Assembly (NCBI GenBank): GCA_020634335.1
Contig: JACKBY010000021.1
Span: 1-60,668, forward strand
Source: Promineifilum sp.
GTDB lineage: Bacteria; Chloroflexota; Anaerolineae; Promineifilales; Promineifilaceae
Length of the DNA: 60,668 nucleotides
Reading direction: 5' to 3'
Each line of letters begins with the position of its first letter. Positions within the stretch are counted from its first letter, which is position 1. A model generated the notes under the pieces. It saw nothing but the letters and a program-made list of their open reading frames with translations. It was not told the origin of the DNA and did not search any database. Below are positions 15,999 through 24,445 of this stretch, piece after piece. Both the position numbers and the translations under genes were made by a program.

Positions 15999-16982
15999 AT
16001 GGAATATGTGAATCTCGGCCGCACGGGACTGAAGGTTTCGCGCATTTGCCTGGGGATGATGACCTATGGCACGCCGGACTGGCGCGAGTGGGTACTCGAC
16101 GAGGAGCAAAGCCGGCCGTTCATCCGGCGCGCGCTCGAACTGGGCATCAACTTTTTCGACACGGCTGACATGTATTCGCTGGGTGTCAGCGAAGAGGTGA
16201 CCGGTCGGGCACTGCGCGATTTCGCCCCGCGCGATGAGGTTGTGCTGGCGACGAAGGTGTTCTTCCCGATCGGCCAGGGTCCCAACGGCGGCGGCCTGTC
16301 GCGCAAACACATTATGGAGGCGATTGATAATTCCCTGCGCCGCCTGGGGATGGATTACGTCGATCTCTATCAAATTCACCGTTGGGATGACGATACGCCC
16401 ATTGAGGAGACGATGGAAGCGCTCCATGACGTGGTGAAGGCCGGCAAGGCGCGTTACATCGGCGCGTCGAGCATGTATGCCTGGCAATTCGCCAAGGCGC
16501 AGTACACGGCCGATCTCCACGGCTGGACGCGCTTCGTGTCGATGCAGAATCACTATAATCTCATCTATCGCGAAGAAGAGCGCGAGATGCTGCCTTTCTG
16601 TATCGATCAAGGCGTCGGCGTCATTCCCTGGAGTCCGCTGGCTCGCGGGTTTCTGGCCGGTAACCGTTCGCGCGAGGCGCAGGGCGATACACTGCGCGCC
16701 AAAACTGATACCTATGCCCACAATATGTATTATCGCGACAATGATTATGAAGTCGTGGACAGGGTGGTGGAGGTAGCCGGGCGCATTGACGGGGCCAGTC
16801 CGGCCCAGACGGCGCTGGCGTGGTTGCTGCACCGGCCGGGCGTGGCCGCGCCCATCATTGGTGCGAGCAAGATGAGCCACCTGGAAGACGCGGTTGCCGC
16901 GGTGGATATTCACTTGTCGCCGGAGGATATTCAATTATTGGAGGAACCATACCGCCCCCATCCGATATTGGGTCATTCCTAA
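15999..16982 (+). CDS. Aldo/keto reductase
   Basis: The 327-residue TIM-barrel oxidoreductase uses NADPH to reduce aldehydes or ketones. The start MEYVNLGRTGLKVSRICLG is typical. The family signature FFDTADMYSLGVSEEVTG contains the catalytic Asp and Tyr, with Lys in VLATKVF and His in DLYQIHRWD completing the tetrad. The C-terminus has the NADP-binding PIIGASKMSHLEDAV. It resembles the YghZ/Tas group of ring-opening and methylglyoxal-type reductases, but the substrate cannot be assigned. The GAGGAGG Shine-Dalgarno site and the promoter fix the start. Confidence 0.9.
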   Translation: MEYVNLGRTGLKVSRICLGMMTYGTPDWREWVLDEEQSRPFIRRALELGINFFDTADMYSLGVSEEVTGRALRDFAPRDEVVLATKVFFPIGQGPNGGGLSRKHIMEAIDNSLRRLGMDYVDLYQIHRWDDDTPIEETMEALHDVVKAGKARYIGASSMYAWQFAKAQYTADLHGWTRFVSMQNHYNLIYREEEREMLPFCIDQGVGVIPWSPLARGFLAGNRSREAQGDTLRAKTDTYAHNMYYRDNDYEVVDRVVEVAGRIDGASPAQTALAWLLHRPGVAAPIIGASKMSHLEDAVAAVDIHLSPEDIQLLEEPYRPHPILGHS

Positions 16983-17003
16983 GCCAGAGATTCGCATAGC
17001 GAT

Positions 17004-17867
17004 TCAGGACTGGCGATTTTTGTGGTCATAAAAGCCACGCCCGCTTTTTCGTCCCAGCCGGCCGCTATCAACCATGCGCCGCTGAATGGGATGTGGTCGG
17101 TACTTCGGGTCTTGGTAGTATGCGTCGTAGACGGATTGTGTAACGGCCAGATTGACGTCAAGCCCGATGAGGTCAAGTAGCTCGAACGGCCCCATCGGAA
17201 AACCGAGGGAACTGATCAGCCGATCAATCGTCTGCGGCTCGGCCACTTGCTCGCCCAGCAGGCGAAGGGCTTCTCCATAGAAGGGGCGGGCGATCCGGTT
17301 GACAATGAAAGCCGGGGAATCGCGGCAGAGAACGGCTGTCTTGCCTATTTCGGCGACAAATTGCCGGCACGTTGTTACGGTGGCGTCGCTGGTCGAGTCG
17401 CCGCGAATGATCTCGACCAGGCGCATGAGGTGCGCCGGATTGAAGTAGTGCAGGCCGATGACGTGGTCCGGTCGCTCGGTGGCGGCGGCGATAGCGCTGA
17501 TGCTGAGGCTGGAGGTGTTGCTGGCGAGGATAGCGTGCGGTGGGGCGGCGGCATCTAGGCGGCCGAACACCTTACGTTTCAGTTCCATATCCTCCGGCAC
17601 GGCTTCGATAACCAAGTCCACCCTGGCCGCCTCGCCCAGATCGGTGGTTAGAGAGATCGAAACTTTGGCGCGTTCGGCTGCTTCGGGTTCCGTTTTGCCG
17701 CGTCTGAGGCCTTCGTCGATATTCTTGTGGATGGAACGGACGGCTGTGTCGAGTAGCTCGCTCGTCAGGTCGAAGAGGACAACCTGTTTGCCGGCCAGCG
17801 CGGCCGAGTGGGCAATGCCGCGTCCCATGGTGCCTGAGCCGATGACGGCTACAGATTCTATGCTCAT
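17004..17867 (-). CDS. 3-hydroxyacyl-CoA dehydrogenase (3-hydroxybutyryl-CoA dehydrogenase type)
   Basis: The 287-residue single-function enzyme oxidises 3-hydroxyacyl-CoA with NAD+, or works in reverse, in butyrate-type metabolism or beta-oxidation. The N-terminal Rossmann motif GSGTMGRGIAHSAALAG and the family signature GLHYFNPAHLMRLVEI (catalytic His) are present. The C-terminal domain ends LGRKSGRGFYDH, as in the family. GGAG lies 7 nt before the ATG at 17867, so the GTG two codons earlier is not the start. It is transcribed towards and ends close to the convergent aldo/keto reductase gene, and no other beta-oxidation gene is adjacent. Confidence 0.9.
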   Translation of the reverse strand: MSIESVAVIGSGTMGRGIAHSAALAGKQVVLFDLTSELLDTAVRSIHKNIDEGLRRGKTEPEAAERAKVSISLTTDLGEAARVDLVIEAVPEDMELKRKVFGRLDAAAPPHAILASNTSSLSISAIAAATERPDHVIGLHYFNPAHLMRLVEIIRGDSTSDATVTTCRQFVAEIGKTAVLCRDSPAFIVNRIARPFYGEALRLLGEQVAEPQTIDRLISSLGFPMGPFELLDLIGLDVNLAVTQSVYDAYYQDPKYRPHPIQRRMVDSGRLGRKSGRGFYDHKNRQS

Positions 17868-17944
17868 TGACACTCTCCAGGTCCCAACTGTTAACCCTAT
17901 TGATTGTGCTTGTGCCGCAAGATAATACCACTACTATCGCCTAA

Positions 17945-17985
17945 GCGAAAAAGCCCCCGGTAGCGAAGCACGCACCGGGGGCTTT
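17945..17985 (-). terminator. Intrinsic terminator of the recX-rny transcript
   Basis: On the - strand AAAGCCCCCGGT and ACCGGGGGCTTT form a perfect 12-bp stem with a 12-nt loop, followed by TTTCGC, so the U-run is TTTTT. It lies 29 nt after the rny stop codon. Confidence 0.92.
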
Positions 17986-18013
17986 ACGTCCGTTGTATCA
18001 CTAACGGGATTGA

Positions 18014-19546
18014 TTACTTCGCAAACCCCACCGCCCGCGTCTCCCGGATCACCGTCACCTGAATCTGACCCGGATACTGCATGGAGTCCTCAATGTTCTT
18101 CGAGATTTCTTTAGACAGGCGTACGGCGGCCAGGTCGTCGATCTGATTGGGTTTTACCAGGATGCGGATTTCGCGCCCGGCCTGAAGCGCATAAGCGCTC
18201 TCGACGCCGGCGAACGACGTGGCAATTTCTTCCAGCGTGCGCACTCGTTTGATGTAGTTCTCCAGATTCTCGCGCCGCGCGCCGGGGCGGGCGCCCGATA
18301 TGGCGTCGGCCGACTCGACGATGATGGCCTCGATTGATTCCTGCTCGACTTCATGGTGATGCGATGCAATAGCGTTGACGACGATGGGCGGCACCTTGAA
18401 CCGTTTGGCGAATTCGGCCCCTAGCTGGGCATGGGTGCCCTCTTGATCGTGGTCCATCGCCTTGCCCAGATCGTGGAGCAGCGCGCCCATCTTGGCCGTC
18501 TCGATGTTGGCGCCCAGTTCGGCGGCCAGCATGGCCGCGATATGGGATGCTTCAACGGCGTGCTGCAACTGATTCTGCCCGTAAGACGTGCGATACTTGA
18601 GACGGCCGAGCATCTTCAGGATTTCCGGATGCAGGCCATGGACGTTAGCTTCGTAGGCCGCCTGTTCGCCGGCCTCTTTAATGACGCGCTCGACTTCTTC
18701 CTGGGCATCGCTGATCAGTTTTTCGATGCGCGCCGGATGGATGCGGCCGTCTGTAATGAGCTTCGCCAGCGCGCGCCGGGCGACTTCGCGCCGGACGGGG
18801 TCGAAGCTGCTGACGGTGACGGCCTCGGGTGTGTCGTCCACAATGATGTCGACCCCCGCGGCCTGTTCGAAGGCGCGGATATTGCGGCCGTTGCGGCCGA
18901 TAATGCGTCCCTTCATTTCGTCGCCGGGAAGCGGCACCACGGACACGACCATATCAGCCACCTGATCGCTCGCCAGCCGCTGAATCGCCAGGGCGATGAT
19001 TTTGCGCGCCTGATCTTCGGCCGTTTCCTTGGCCCGATTGTCAATTTCGCGCATGACGCGGGCGAGGTCTTGCTGGGCTTCCTTTTCCACTTGCTGGATG
19101 AGGACGGCGCGCGCCTCATCGGTGGTCATAGCCGCGGTCTCTTCCAGCTTTTGGCGGTGCTCCTGTTCCAGGTTGCCCAGATCGTTCTGGCGCTTGTCCA
19201 GTCTGCTCTGGCGCTTATTGAGCAATTGTTCGCGTTGTTCGAGGGTTTTTGCCTGTGTGTCCTGATTGGCCCCGCGACGGTCGACACGTTCCTCGGCGCG
19301 TGCCAGGTCCTGGTAGCGCCGCTCGATGGCCTTCTCCGCTTCGAGGCGAATATCCTGGGCCGCCTCGCGAGACGTGCGCAGAATGTTCTCGGCTTCCCGC
19401 TCGGCTGCCAGGCGTTTTTCGGCGATTTCCGACTCAGCGGCGGCGATTGTATCGGCCACCCGGGGCTGCATGACGGCGCGGGTGATGAACGCGGCCACGG
19501 CCGCCCCCACCACGATGCCTATCAGCAGGCCTATCCATAGTTCCAT
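18014..19546 (-). CDS. rny: Ribonuclease Y
   Basis: A membrane-anchored endoribonuclease that starts mRNA decay. The 510-residue protein has an N-terminal TM helix (about 3-25), a long coiled coil (about 35-185), a KH domain with GRIIGRNGRNIRAFE near residue 213, and an HD domain with ALLHDLGKAMDHD near residue 355. The C-terminus MQYPGQIQVTVIRETRA is typical. The length is normal. AAGGAG precedes the ATG by 9 nt. Only 12 nt separate it from recX, so both are on one transcript ending at the terminator at 17945-17985. Confidence 0.95.
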   Translation of the reverse strand: MELWIGLLIGIVVGAAVAAFITRAVMQPRVADTIAAAESEIAEKRLAAEREAENILRTSREAAQDIRLEAEKAIERRYQDLARAEERVDRRGANQDTQAKTLEQREQLLNKRQSRLDKRQNDLGNLEQEHRQKLEETAAMTTDEARAVLIQQVEKEAQQDLARVMREIDNRAKETAEDQARKIIALAIQRLASDQVADMVVSVVPLPGDEMKGRIIGRNGRNIRAFEQAAGVDIIVDDTPEAVTVSSFDPVRREVARRALAKLITDGRIHPARIEKLISDAQEEVERVIKEAGEQAAYEANVHGLHPEILKMLGRLKYRTSYGQNQLQHAVEASHIAAMLAAELGANIETAKMGALLHDLGKAMDHDQEGTHAQLGAEFAKRFKVPPIVVNAIASHHHEVEQESIEAIIVESADAISGARPGARRENLENYIKRVRTLEEIATSFAGVESAYALQAGREIRILVKPNQIDDLAAVRLSKEISKNIEDSMQYPGQIQVTVIRETRAVGFAK

Positions 19547-19558
19547 AATTATTTCTCC

Positions 19559-20191
19559 TTATTCATCTTCGTCAGGTTTCACTTCAAGCCAGGTTTCCGT
19601 GACGACTTCGCTGACAACGTCGTAGGGATACCCATGACGCATCAGATAGCGTGTCATTTTGGTGCGCCACTCGGCTTCGGCCAATCCGCGCCATCGCCCG
19701 GCTTGTTTCCGCGCGACCCGCCGCGCTGCGTCGATCTCGTCCACGTCGGACAGAGCCTCGGCAACGATTTCACGCTCGACGCCTTTCTGGCTGAGTTCCT
19801 GGCGCAGGGCCAGGCGGCTGCGCGGCCGAAAGGTCTCGCGCTGTTCCACCCAGTAGGCGGCGAAGGCATCATCGTCGATTAACTTCGCTTCGGTCAGGTC
19901 GTCTATTACATTTTGAATAATTTCGTCGTCCATCTGATGACGGCGAAGATAGCGCGATATCTCGGCTGAACTGTAGGGCCGGCGGGCCAGCAGGCGTAAG
20001 ACGCGCTCTCTGGCCCGATGAACCTCATCGCGCTGGTCTAGTTGTTCCAATTCGCTCTGGCTTATCTCCTGCCCGATTCTTAAGCCGGCAGCCACAGACA
20101 GCGCCAGACCCACGGCAAACGCGCCGTCAATGAACACGTTGACCCGGTCCGGGTTTTTCACCTGTGCCGTCAGAGCAGTAATCGTACCCAT
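19559..20191 (-). CDS. recX: Regulatory protein RecX
   Basis: RecX binds RecA filaments and limits their growth. The 210-residue protein has the three-helix repeat pattern of the family: LRLLARRPYSSAEISRYLRR, then VIDDLTEAKLIDDDAFAAYW, then SRLALRQELSQKG. The N-terminal part (about 50 residues, beta-rich) is found in longer RecX proteins. It lies 492 nt downstream of recA on the same strand. Two terminator-like hairpins stand just before it, as in bacteria where recX is made by readthrough from recA. Confidence 0.9.
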   Translation of the reverse strand: MGTITALTAQVKNPDRVNVFIDGAFAVGLALSVAAGLRIGQEISQSELEQLDQRDEVHRARERVLRLLARRPYSSAEISRYLRRHQMDDEIIQNVIDDLTEAKLIDDDAFAAYWVEQRETFRPRSRLALRQELSQKGVEREIVAEALSDVDEIDAARRVARKQAGRWRGLAEAEWRTKMTRYLMRHGYPYDVVSEVVTETWLEVKPDEDE

Positions 20192-20203
20192 CGGTATAAA
20201 AGC

Positions 20204-20231
20204 AAAAAGCCGTGGTTACAAAGCCACGGCT
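20204..20231 (-). terminator. Terminator-like hairpin directly upstream of recX
   Basis: On the - strand AGCCGTGG and CCACGGCT form a perfect 8-bp stem with an 8-nt loop, followed by TTTTGCTTTT. The recX ATG (20191) begins only 12 nt after the T-run, so this hairpin can act as an attenuator between recA and recX. Confidence 0.75.
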
Positions 20232-20267
20232 AGCATTCAGGCGCTCAGGTCTCGCGATCTGTTGTCA

Positions 20268-20292
20268 ATAAAGGCCACCCGATGACGGGTGG
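20268..20292 (-). terminator. Second hairpin between recA and recX
   Basis: On the - strand CCACCCG and CGGGTGG form a perfect 7-bp stem around the loop TCAT and are followed by CCTTTATT. It is 37 nt upstream of the stronger hairpin at 20204-20231. Confidence 0.5.
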
Positions 20293-20683
20293 AAAACCCA
20301 TTTAGCGCAACGGTCGTATATGACGGCTACAGTTACCGAGGTGGTTAGTCGAGAACATTATGTACTTGATAGGGCTTGCTGCGGAGCAAGCGGCAGGGCC
20401 GGTTCATCAAGTTTCCATATAGTGCCTGTCAGAATGAATACGCACCCTTTTCCGAAAGGTTCGATTGTCATCCGCAGGTTTATCCATTCTAATCAACAAC
20501 AGGTTCCTGTACACAAATTTCAAACCAGATGCGTCAAGCTAACTGGGTAAATCCTTATCGACTCATATTGCCATCGACGCCGCAAAGCGAAGCGCCGTAA
20601 TCTAGCAGTGGCAGTAAGCCGTCTAATATCCTTGTTTTTAAGTACCCGCATCGCGCTCTTTAAGGGCGCTTTAATTCCCCGTA

Positions 20684-21727
20684 TCAGTGAACGGCCGTGG
20701 CCGGCAATCCGGCTGATTGGCGAATCAGTTTCTCCAATTCGTCTAGCATGGCCGGGTTCTCGGCCAGGTAAGTCTTAGCATTCTCACGTCCCTGACCCAG
20801 CAGTATGTCTCCGTAACGGATGAAAGCCCCGCGTTTATCTAGCAGGTTATTATTGATAGCCAGGTCGAGGACGTCGCCGGTGCGGGAGATGCCCTCGTTA
20901 TACATGATGTCGAACTCGCACTCGGTGAAGGGCGGGGCGACCTTGTTCTTCTTGACCTTGACCCGCGTGCGGTTGCCGATGACGTCGTTGCCGGCCTTGA
21001 TGGCCTGGATACGACGGATGTCCAGCCGGATGGAAGCGTAGAACTTCAGGGCGTTGCCGCCGGAAGTCGTCTCCGGGTTGCCGAACATGACACCGATCTT
21101 CTCGCGTAACTGATTGGTGAAGATGACGACGGTGTTGGTCTGCTTGATAGCGCCGGAGAGCTTGCGCAGAGCCTGGGACATGAGGCGGGCCTGGAGACCG
21201 ACGTGGGTATCGCCCATCTCGCCCTCGATCTCGGCGCGGGGGACGAGGGCGGCCACGGAGTCGATGACGACGACGTCCATGGTGCCGGAGCGAATGAGGG
21301 CATCGGCGATTTCCAGGGCCTGCTCGCCGGTGTCGGGCTGGGAGACGTAGAGGTCATCGATGTTGACGCCGCAGCGGGCGGCGTAGGTGGGGTCGAGGGC
21401 GTGCTCCATATCGATGAAGGCACAGATGCCGCCGAGCTTCTGGGCTTCGGCGACGACGTGCTGGCAGACGGTGGTCTTGCCGGAGGACTCGGGGCCGTAG
21501 ATTTCGATGATGCGGCCGCGCGGCACGCCGCCCACCCCCAATGCAATGTCGAGTGAGAGCGACCCCGTGGGAATCGACTCAACCAGCATGTTTGTCGCCT
21601 GTCCGAGGCGCATGATAATACCGTCGCCGAAACGTTTCGTGAGCGTGGCGACAGTGTTTTCTAACGCTCGTGCTTTGGCCTGATCGGTTGCCATAATGGT
21701 CTGTTTATTCGGAACATGGCTACCCAT
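20684..21727 (-). CDS. recA: Recombinase RecA
   Basis: The DNA strand-exchange ATPase and SOS co-protease. The Walker A motif GPESSGKTT, the motif FIDMEHALDP, the LGAL-type dimer region and the DNA-binding loops (EKIGVMFGNPETTSGGNALKF) are all present. The C-terminus is short. The length is normal at 347 residues, or 336 if translation starts at the in-frame ATG at 21694. Neither candidate has a clear Shine-Dalgarno site. A 7-bp inverted repeat (CGGAACA/TGTTCCG, 21710-21741) spans the first start codon. The middle of the gene (about 21050-21560) has notably stronger G/C-ending codon use than its ends. Confidence 0.96.
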   Translation of the reverse strand: MGSHVPNKQTIMATDQAKARALENTVATLTKRFGDGIIMRLGQATNMLVESIPTGSLSLDIALGVGGVPRGRIIEIYGPESSGKTTVCQHVVAEAQKLGGICAFIDMEHALDPTYAARCGVNIDDLYVSQPDTGEQALEIADALIRSGTMDVVVIDSVAALVPRAEIEGEMGDTHVGLQARLMSQALRKLSGAIKQTNTVVIFTNQLREKIGVMFGNPETTSGGNALKFYASIRLDIRRIQAIKAGNDVIGNRTRVKVKKNKVAPPFTECEFDIMYNEGISRTGDVLDLAINNNLLDKRGAFIRYGDILLGQGRENAKTYLAENPAMLDELEKLIRQSAGLPATAVH

Positions 21728-21741
21728 GCTATGGTGTTCCG
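21710..21741 (-). promoter_or_regulatory. Inverted repeat at the recA start, possible operator
   Basis: CGGAACA and TGTTCCG are perfect 7-bp arms separated by 18 nt, covering the upstream recA start codon. Gram-positive LexA sites contain GAAC/GTTC arms, but with only 4 nt between them, so this is not a standard SOS box. Confidence 0.3.
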
Positions 21742-21789
21742 CTTGCTGTCCGTCCCGTAGATGGTATCACTCAAGATTCTTATGTAGTG

Positions 21790-21795
21790 TACAAT
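21790..21795 (+). promoter_or_regulatory. -10 element of a leaderless-type promoter for the GNAT gene
   Basis: TACAAT ends 6 nt before the ATG at 21802, so transcription would begin at the start codon. No Shine-Dalgarno site or good -35 box is present. Confidence 0.5.
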
Positions 21796-21801
21796 AGCGA
21801 T

Positions 21802-22737
21802 ATGCAATTAGCAAACTCTGTGACGGGCGAGCCGATTTTGCGCCGTCATGTCAGAAAGGCCACCCCGCAGGATGCGGGCGCTATTCAACGGCTGATGAAA
21901 ATGGGGGTTTACGTCCACCTTCATACCGATTGGCGTGCGCCCGGGGCGTGGCTGGAGAGGCCGGGTTTTGTCGTATTTGACGAGGGCCATACTGGGGAGA
22001 ACCTTTCGGGGAAAAGCGAGATACCGGCTTGTCTGGCTATCGCGGCCGAGCCGCCGCCAGCCGCCTGGGTACGCATCGCCGCCGTCGATTCGACCGCCGG
22101 TTATTCCCGAACGGAAGCCATGTTCGCCGCCGTTCTTGATACCCTTGATCCGAACATCAATGAAATCGCCTGGTTTCTGACGGGCTATTGGCCGCTCCAT
22201 TGGCTGGAGCGGTTGGGATTTGCACCCACCAGCAATGTACTGACCTACCGCAAGGAAGGGGTCTCTGTACCCACCTTTTCATCGCCGCCCCAACTGGTCA
22301 TACGCCCTCTTTTAATGGACGACATTCCGACCTTGGCGGCTATCGAGGAGGCCGCGTTTGAGCCGCGCTGGCGTCATAGCGCGGAAGATCTGTTCCTCGC
22401 CTGGCGTCATTCCATCTGCTTCACGGTGGCCCTGCACGAAGGGCAACTGATGGCCTTCCAATTTAGCACGGGTGGCGAGGGGAACGCCCATTTATCGCGT
22501 ATGACCGTTCATCCCTCTCGACAGGGTATGGGGATCGGCGCTGCTCTCCTGGCCGATGCTCTAAATAATTATCGCCTTCAAAACATTCGCGCCGTAACGT
22601 TGAACACCCAAGCGGATAATTCACCTTCCCGGCGCTTGTATGAACGGTTTGGCTTCGAATTGACCGGATCGTCGTATCCGGTTTGGTCATACTATCCTGA
22701 TAAGGTTGCCGGGAAGCCGGAAAATCGCCCGGAATAA
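21802..22737 (+). CDS. GNAT family N-acetyltransferase (two-domain)
   Basis: The roughly 311-residue protein has a C-terminal GNAT domain with motif A, LSRMTVHPSRQGMGIGAALL, which binds acetyl-CoA. It is followed by LNTQADNSPSRRLYERFGFEL, also typical. The N-terminal half looks like a second, degenerate GNAT-like domain, including HWLERLGFAPTSNVL. The acetyl acceptor is unknown. I chose the ATG at 21802 because the in-frame GTG at 21787 lies upstream of the -10 box. The gene is divergent from recA, and its functional link to its neighbours is unclear. Confidence 0.8.
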   Translation: MQLANSVTGEPILRRHVRKATPQDAGAIQRLMKMGVYVHLHTDWRAPGAWLERPGFVVFDEGHTGENLSGKSEIPACLAIAAEPPPAAWVRIAAVDSTAGYSRTEAMFAAVLDTLDPNINEIAWFLTGYWPLHWLERLGFAPTSNVLTYRKEGVSVPTFSSPPQLVIRPLLMDDIPTLAAIEEAAFEPRWRHSAEDLFLAWRHSICFTVALHEGQLMAFQFSTGGEGNAHLSRMTVHPSRQGMGIGAALLADALNNYRLQNIRAVTLNTQADNSPSRRLYERFGFELTGSSYPVWSYYPDKVAGKPENRPE

Positions 22738-22784
22738 ACGTTATCTGATGGTCAATAGTTGTTACATGAACGGAGGCAAGTCAA

Positions 22785-23081
22785 ATGGCCCGCAAAAAAC
22801 TGGATGACAAGGAAATTCAAACTGCGCTTGAGGCGTTACCCGGATGGAAAGTCAAGGACGGCAAATTGCACAAGTCGTTCAAATTCGATTCGTTTGCCGA
22901 GGCTATCGGCTGGATGGTGAGCGTTGGCATCTACGCCGATAAAAAGGATCATCATCCGGACTGGGCCAATAGTTACAATCGCGTCGAGGTCGATCTGTCT
23001 ACCCACGATCTGGATGACGCGATCAGTAATCTCGACCTGGAACTGGCCCAAAAGATGAATTCATTAGCAGGACAGGGATAA
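22785..23081 (+). CDS. 4a-hydroxytetrahydrobiopterin dehydratase (pterin carbinolamine dehydratase)
   Basis: This 98-residue protein has the family's active-site pattern DKKDHHPDWANSYNRVEVDL, with the His-His-Pro and later His typical of PCD/DCoH. The enzyme dehydrates 4a-carbinolamine pterin formed by aromatic amino acid hydroxylases. Many bacteria without such hydroxylases carry it as well, and there it may act in molybdopterin metabolism. None of these partners is in the window. CGGAGG lies 8 nt before the ATG. It is 5 nt from the next gene, so it is co-transcribed with ornithine carbamoyltransferase. Confidence 0.88.
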   Translation: MARKKLDDKEIQTALEALPGWKVKDGKLHKSFKFDSFAEAIGWMVSVGIYADKKDHHPDWANSYNRVEVDLSTHDLDDAISNLDLELAQKMNSLAGQG

Positions 23082-23086
23082 AGAAT

Positions 23087-24088
23087 ATGGCACTTAACCT
23101 TCGCAATCGTAGTTTCTTAAAGGAACTGGATTTCACGCCCGACGAGCTTCGTTTTTTGCTTAAGCTCTCGGCCGATCTCAAGTCGGCCAAATATGGCGGC
23201 TATGAGCAGCCGCGCTTGCGGGGCAAGAACATCGCTCTTATTTTTGAGAAAGCCTCGACGCGCACGCGCTGTGCTTTTGAGGTGGCGGCCTACGATCAGG
23301 GGGCGCACGTTACCTATCTGGGGCCGGAGGGATCGCAGATCGGCCAAAAGGAGTCGATGAAGGACACGGCCAGAGTGCTCGGCCGCCTTTATGACGGGAT
23401 CGAATATCGCGGCTTCGCTCAGGATACGGTAGAGACGCTGGCCCGGTATTCCGGTGTGCCTGTCTGGAATGGGTTGACCAATGAGTTTCACCCGACGCAA
23501 ATTCTGGCCGATATCCTGACGATGAGCGAGCATTCGACCAAGCCATTGGCGGAGGTTGCCTACTGTTATGTGGGCGATGCGCGTAACAATATGGGTAACT
23601 CGCTGATGGTCGGCGGGTGCAAGCTCGGTATGGATGTGCGCATCTGCGCGCCGAAGAGCCTGTGGCCGGCCGAAGAATTGATCGATCAGTGCCGGGCCAT
23701 TGCCGGCCAAACCGGAGCGCGGCTGGTGCTGACGGAGGACGTGGATAAAGGCGTGGAAGGGGTGGACTTCATCCATACCGACGTTTGGGTATCGATGGGC
23801 GAGGCCGATTCGGTGTGGGAGCAGCGCATCGAGCTGCTAAAGCCCTATCAGGTAAACGAGGCGGCCATGCAGATGAGTGGCAATTCGGCCGTCAAGTTCA
23901 TGCATTGCCTGCCCTCATTCCACAATCGGGAAACCAAGATCGGCGAGCAGATCTACCAGAAGTTCGGATTAGATGGGCTGGAAGTCACTGAAGATGTGTT
24001 CGAATCCCCCGCCTCAATCGTATTCGATCAGGCCGAAAACCGGATGCATACGATTAAGGCCGTGATGGTGGCCACTCTGGGAGATTGA
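23087..24088 (+). CDS. argF: Ornithine carbamoyltransferase
   Basis: Makes citrulline from ornithine and carbamoyl phosphate. The carbamoyl-phosphate site STRTR is followed by CAFEVAAYDQGAHVTYLGP. Further signatures are GLTNEFHPTQILAD and the C-terminal MHCLPSFHNRETKIG (HCLP loop). The 333-residue length and close likeness to the E. coli ArgF/ArgI and ArcB group leave anabolic and catabolic roles open. No other arginine gene is adjacent, so the symbol argF could also be arcB. A terminator follows 31 nt after the stop codon. Confidence 0.95.
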   Translation: MALNLRNRSFLKELDFTPDELRFLLKLSADLKSAKYGGYEQPRLRGKNIALIFEKASTRTRCAFEVAAYDQGAHVTYLGPEGSQIGQKESMKDTARVLGRLYDGIEYRGFAQDTVETLARYSGVPVWNGLTNEFHPTQILADILTMSEHSTKPLAEVAYCYVGDARNNMGNSLMVGGCKLGMDVRICAPKSLWPAEELIDQCRAIAGQTGARLVLTEDVDKGVEGVDFIHTDVWVSMGEADSVWEQRIELLKPYQVNEAAMQMSGNSAVKFMHCLPSFHNRETKIGEQIYQKFGLDGLEVTEDVFESPASIVFDQAENRMHTIKAVMVATLGD

Positions 24089-24119
24089 ACCCCCGGAGCA
24101 ATCGTCCGTATCTTTCATA

Positions 24120-24158
24120 GCCGGGCCTACGGTGCGATCCACAGGCCCGGCATTTATT
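24120..24158 (+). terminator. Intrinsic terminator after ornithine carbamoyltransferase
   Basis: GCCGGGCCT (24120-24128) and AGGCCCGGC (24143-24151) form a perfect 9-bp stem, followed by ATTTATT. On the opposite strand no T-run follows, so it mainly serves the + strand. Confidence 0.75.
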
Positions 24159-24399
24159 CCCATACGTACATCTCCTTTTCCTCATCGAACCTGATATGGA
24201 TGTTGGCCTCCTCTTTTCTATCCGCTGAAGGAAGTCCGGAGTTATCATGGTTGGTTACAAGGCCGTTGGGGGAAAAGGAGGCATTCTCATTGGAACTTTG
24301 CAACAAGGTATCAAGTAAAATTCGGTCGTCATCGGAGAGAATGGCTCGCAGGGCCGAAAGCTTTTTCAAGAGCGTCCTTGAGTTGTTTTGGGTGACCAC
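24154..24399 (-). CDS. Small hypothetical protein
   Basis: I do not recognise this protein of about 81 residues. It is hydrophilic, with a helical N-terminal part (RTLLKKLSALRAILSDDDR, residues 8-26), a polar middle and a C-terminus ending IHIRFDEEKEMYVWE. No cysteine, TM helix or known motif is present. The GTG at 24399 is the best start because GGAGG lies 6 nt upstream, while in-frame upstream starts have no site. An extended -10 element (TGCTATAGT) lies about 47 nt upstream. The Shine-Dalgarno site and promoter support a real gene. Confidence 0.55.
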   Translation of the reverse strand: MVTQNNSRTLLKKLSALRAILSDDDRILLDTLLQSSNENASFSPNGLVTNHDNSGLPSADRKEEANIHIRFDEEKEMYVWE

Positions 24400-24445
24400 G
24401 GGCATCCTCCATCGGTGCAACGGTGATAAAATCCTTCCCGTGGAC

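Larger units (their letters stand above)
20192..20683 (-). other. 492-nt recA-recX intergenic region without a recognisable gene
   Basis: Besides the two terminator-like hairpins, I see a nested stem at about 20367-20412: GCTTGCT/AGCAAGC inside ACTTGAT/ATCAAGT. There is also a weak stem just after recA (AGCGC...GCGCT). No tmRNA, SRP RNA, RNase P RNA or tRNA consensus is visible. A 76-codon frame on the + strand (20320-20550) has no ribosome-binding site and no protein-like pattern. A small structured RNA is possible but unproven. Confidence 0.4.

Noticed and set aside
20341..20460. 6S RNA, tmRNA, SRP RNA or RNase P RNA in the recA-recX spacer
   Set aside because: I looked for the conserved cores (for example the GGAAGCAGCC loop of SRP RNA and GAGGAAAGTCCGG of RNase P) and found none. 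The stem present is too short for a confident 6S call.
20320..20550. A 76-codon + strand frame in the recA-recX spacer
   Set aside because: No ribosome-binding site, no recognisable domain, and it crosses the nested RNA stem.
21710..21741. A LexA (SOS) box at recA
   Set aside because: The arms contain GAAC/GTTC but are 18 nt apart, not 4 nt. Kept only as a low-confidence inverted repeat.
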